Positions 5,350 to 5,385 of a stretch of 5,385 nucleotides of DNA are shown here, in pieces. Both the position numbers and the translations under genes were made by a program. The first letter of the stretch is position 1. Every line of letters starts with the position of its first letter. The notes beneath the pieces were generated by a model. The model did no database searches. It saw only the letters and a list, made by a program, of their open reading frames with translations, and had not been told where the DNA came from. Origin of the DNA: Synechococcales cyanobacterium PMM_0085 (lineage in GTDB: Bacteria > Cyanobacteriota > Cyanobacteriia > Elainellales > Elainellaceae); contig CASBQJ010000154.1 in NCBI GenBank assembly GCA_949127705.1, forward strand, positions 1-5,385, written 5' to 3'.

Positions 5350-5385
5350 ATTCTAGCTAAATCAGTTTGAGGCGTTATCATAGAA

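Overview
The window looks like a chromosomal segment of a cyanobacterium. The main evidence is seven perfect copies of the octamer GCGATCGC (HIP1) in 5.4 kb, together with many near-HIP1 CGATCG cores and gene types common in cyanobacteria: an Mre11/SbcD-type nuclease, an exported FAD-dependent oxidoreductase, a small lipoprotein and an RTX calcium-binding protein. The genus cannot be fixed from this sequence.

Layout: (1) Positions 2-820, plus strand, hold the 3' two-thirds or so of a DNA-repair metallophosphoesterase (Mre11/SbcD-like); its start is outside the window. (2) A clear intrinsic terminator at 855-889 closes that unit. (3) Positions 947-3004, plus strand, encode a 685-residue FAD-dependent oxidoreductase with a Sec-like signal peptide. 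(4) A 170-bp convergent intergenic region carries a long imperfect inverted repeat (3069-3165) and a small GC-rich tandem repeat. (5) Positions 3175-3732, minus strand, encode a 185-residue lipoprotein of unknown function. (6) A 341-bp divergent intergenic region (3733-4073) has a palindrome close to the lipoprotein start, hairpins followed by a T10 tract, and a plausible extended -10 promoter and ribosome binding site for the next gene. (7) Positions 4074-5288, plus strand, encode a 404-residue RTX calcium-binding protein made of 22 glycine/aspartate-rich repeats, two copies of an about 80-residue module and a C-terminal region that probably contains the type I secretion signal. (8) The last 97 bp hold overlapping hairpins without a T-tract.

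The genes do not form one operon. The nuclease is separated from the oxidoreductase by a terminator, and the lipoprotein is convergent to the oxidoreductase and divergent from the RTX gene. Three of the four products appear to leave the cytoplasm by different routes (Sec, lipoprotein pathway, type I secretion). No functional link between them is shown by the sequence. I see no CRISPR array, tRNA, rRNA, insertion sequence or phage gene. I did not find a clearly new biological system. The most interesting items are the apparently Sec-exported flavoprotein, the single decapeptide from a GGC run that breaks an otherwise perfect RTX nonapeptide register, and the unexplained inverted repeat between the convergent genes.
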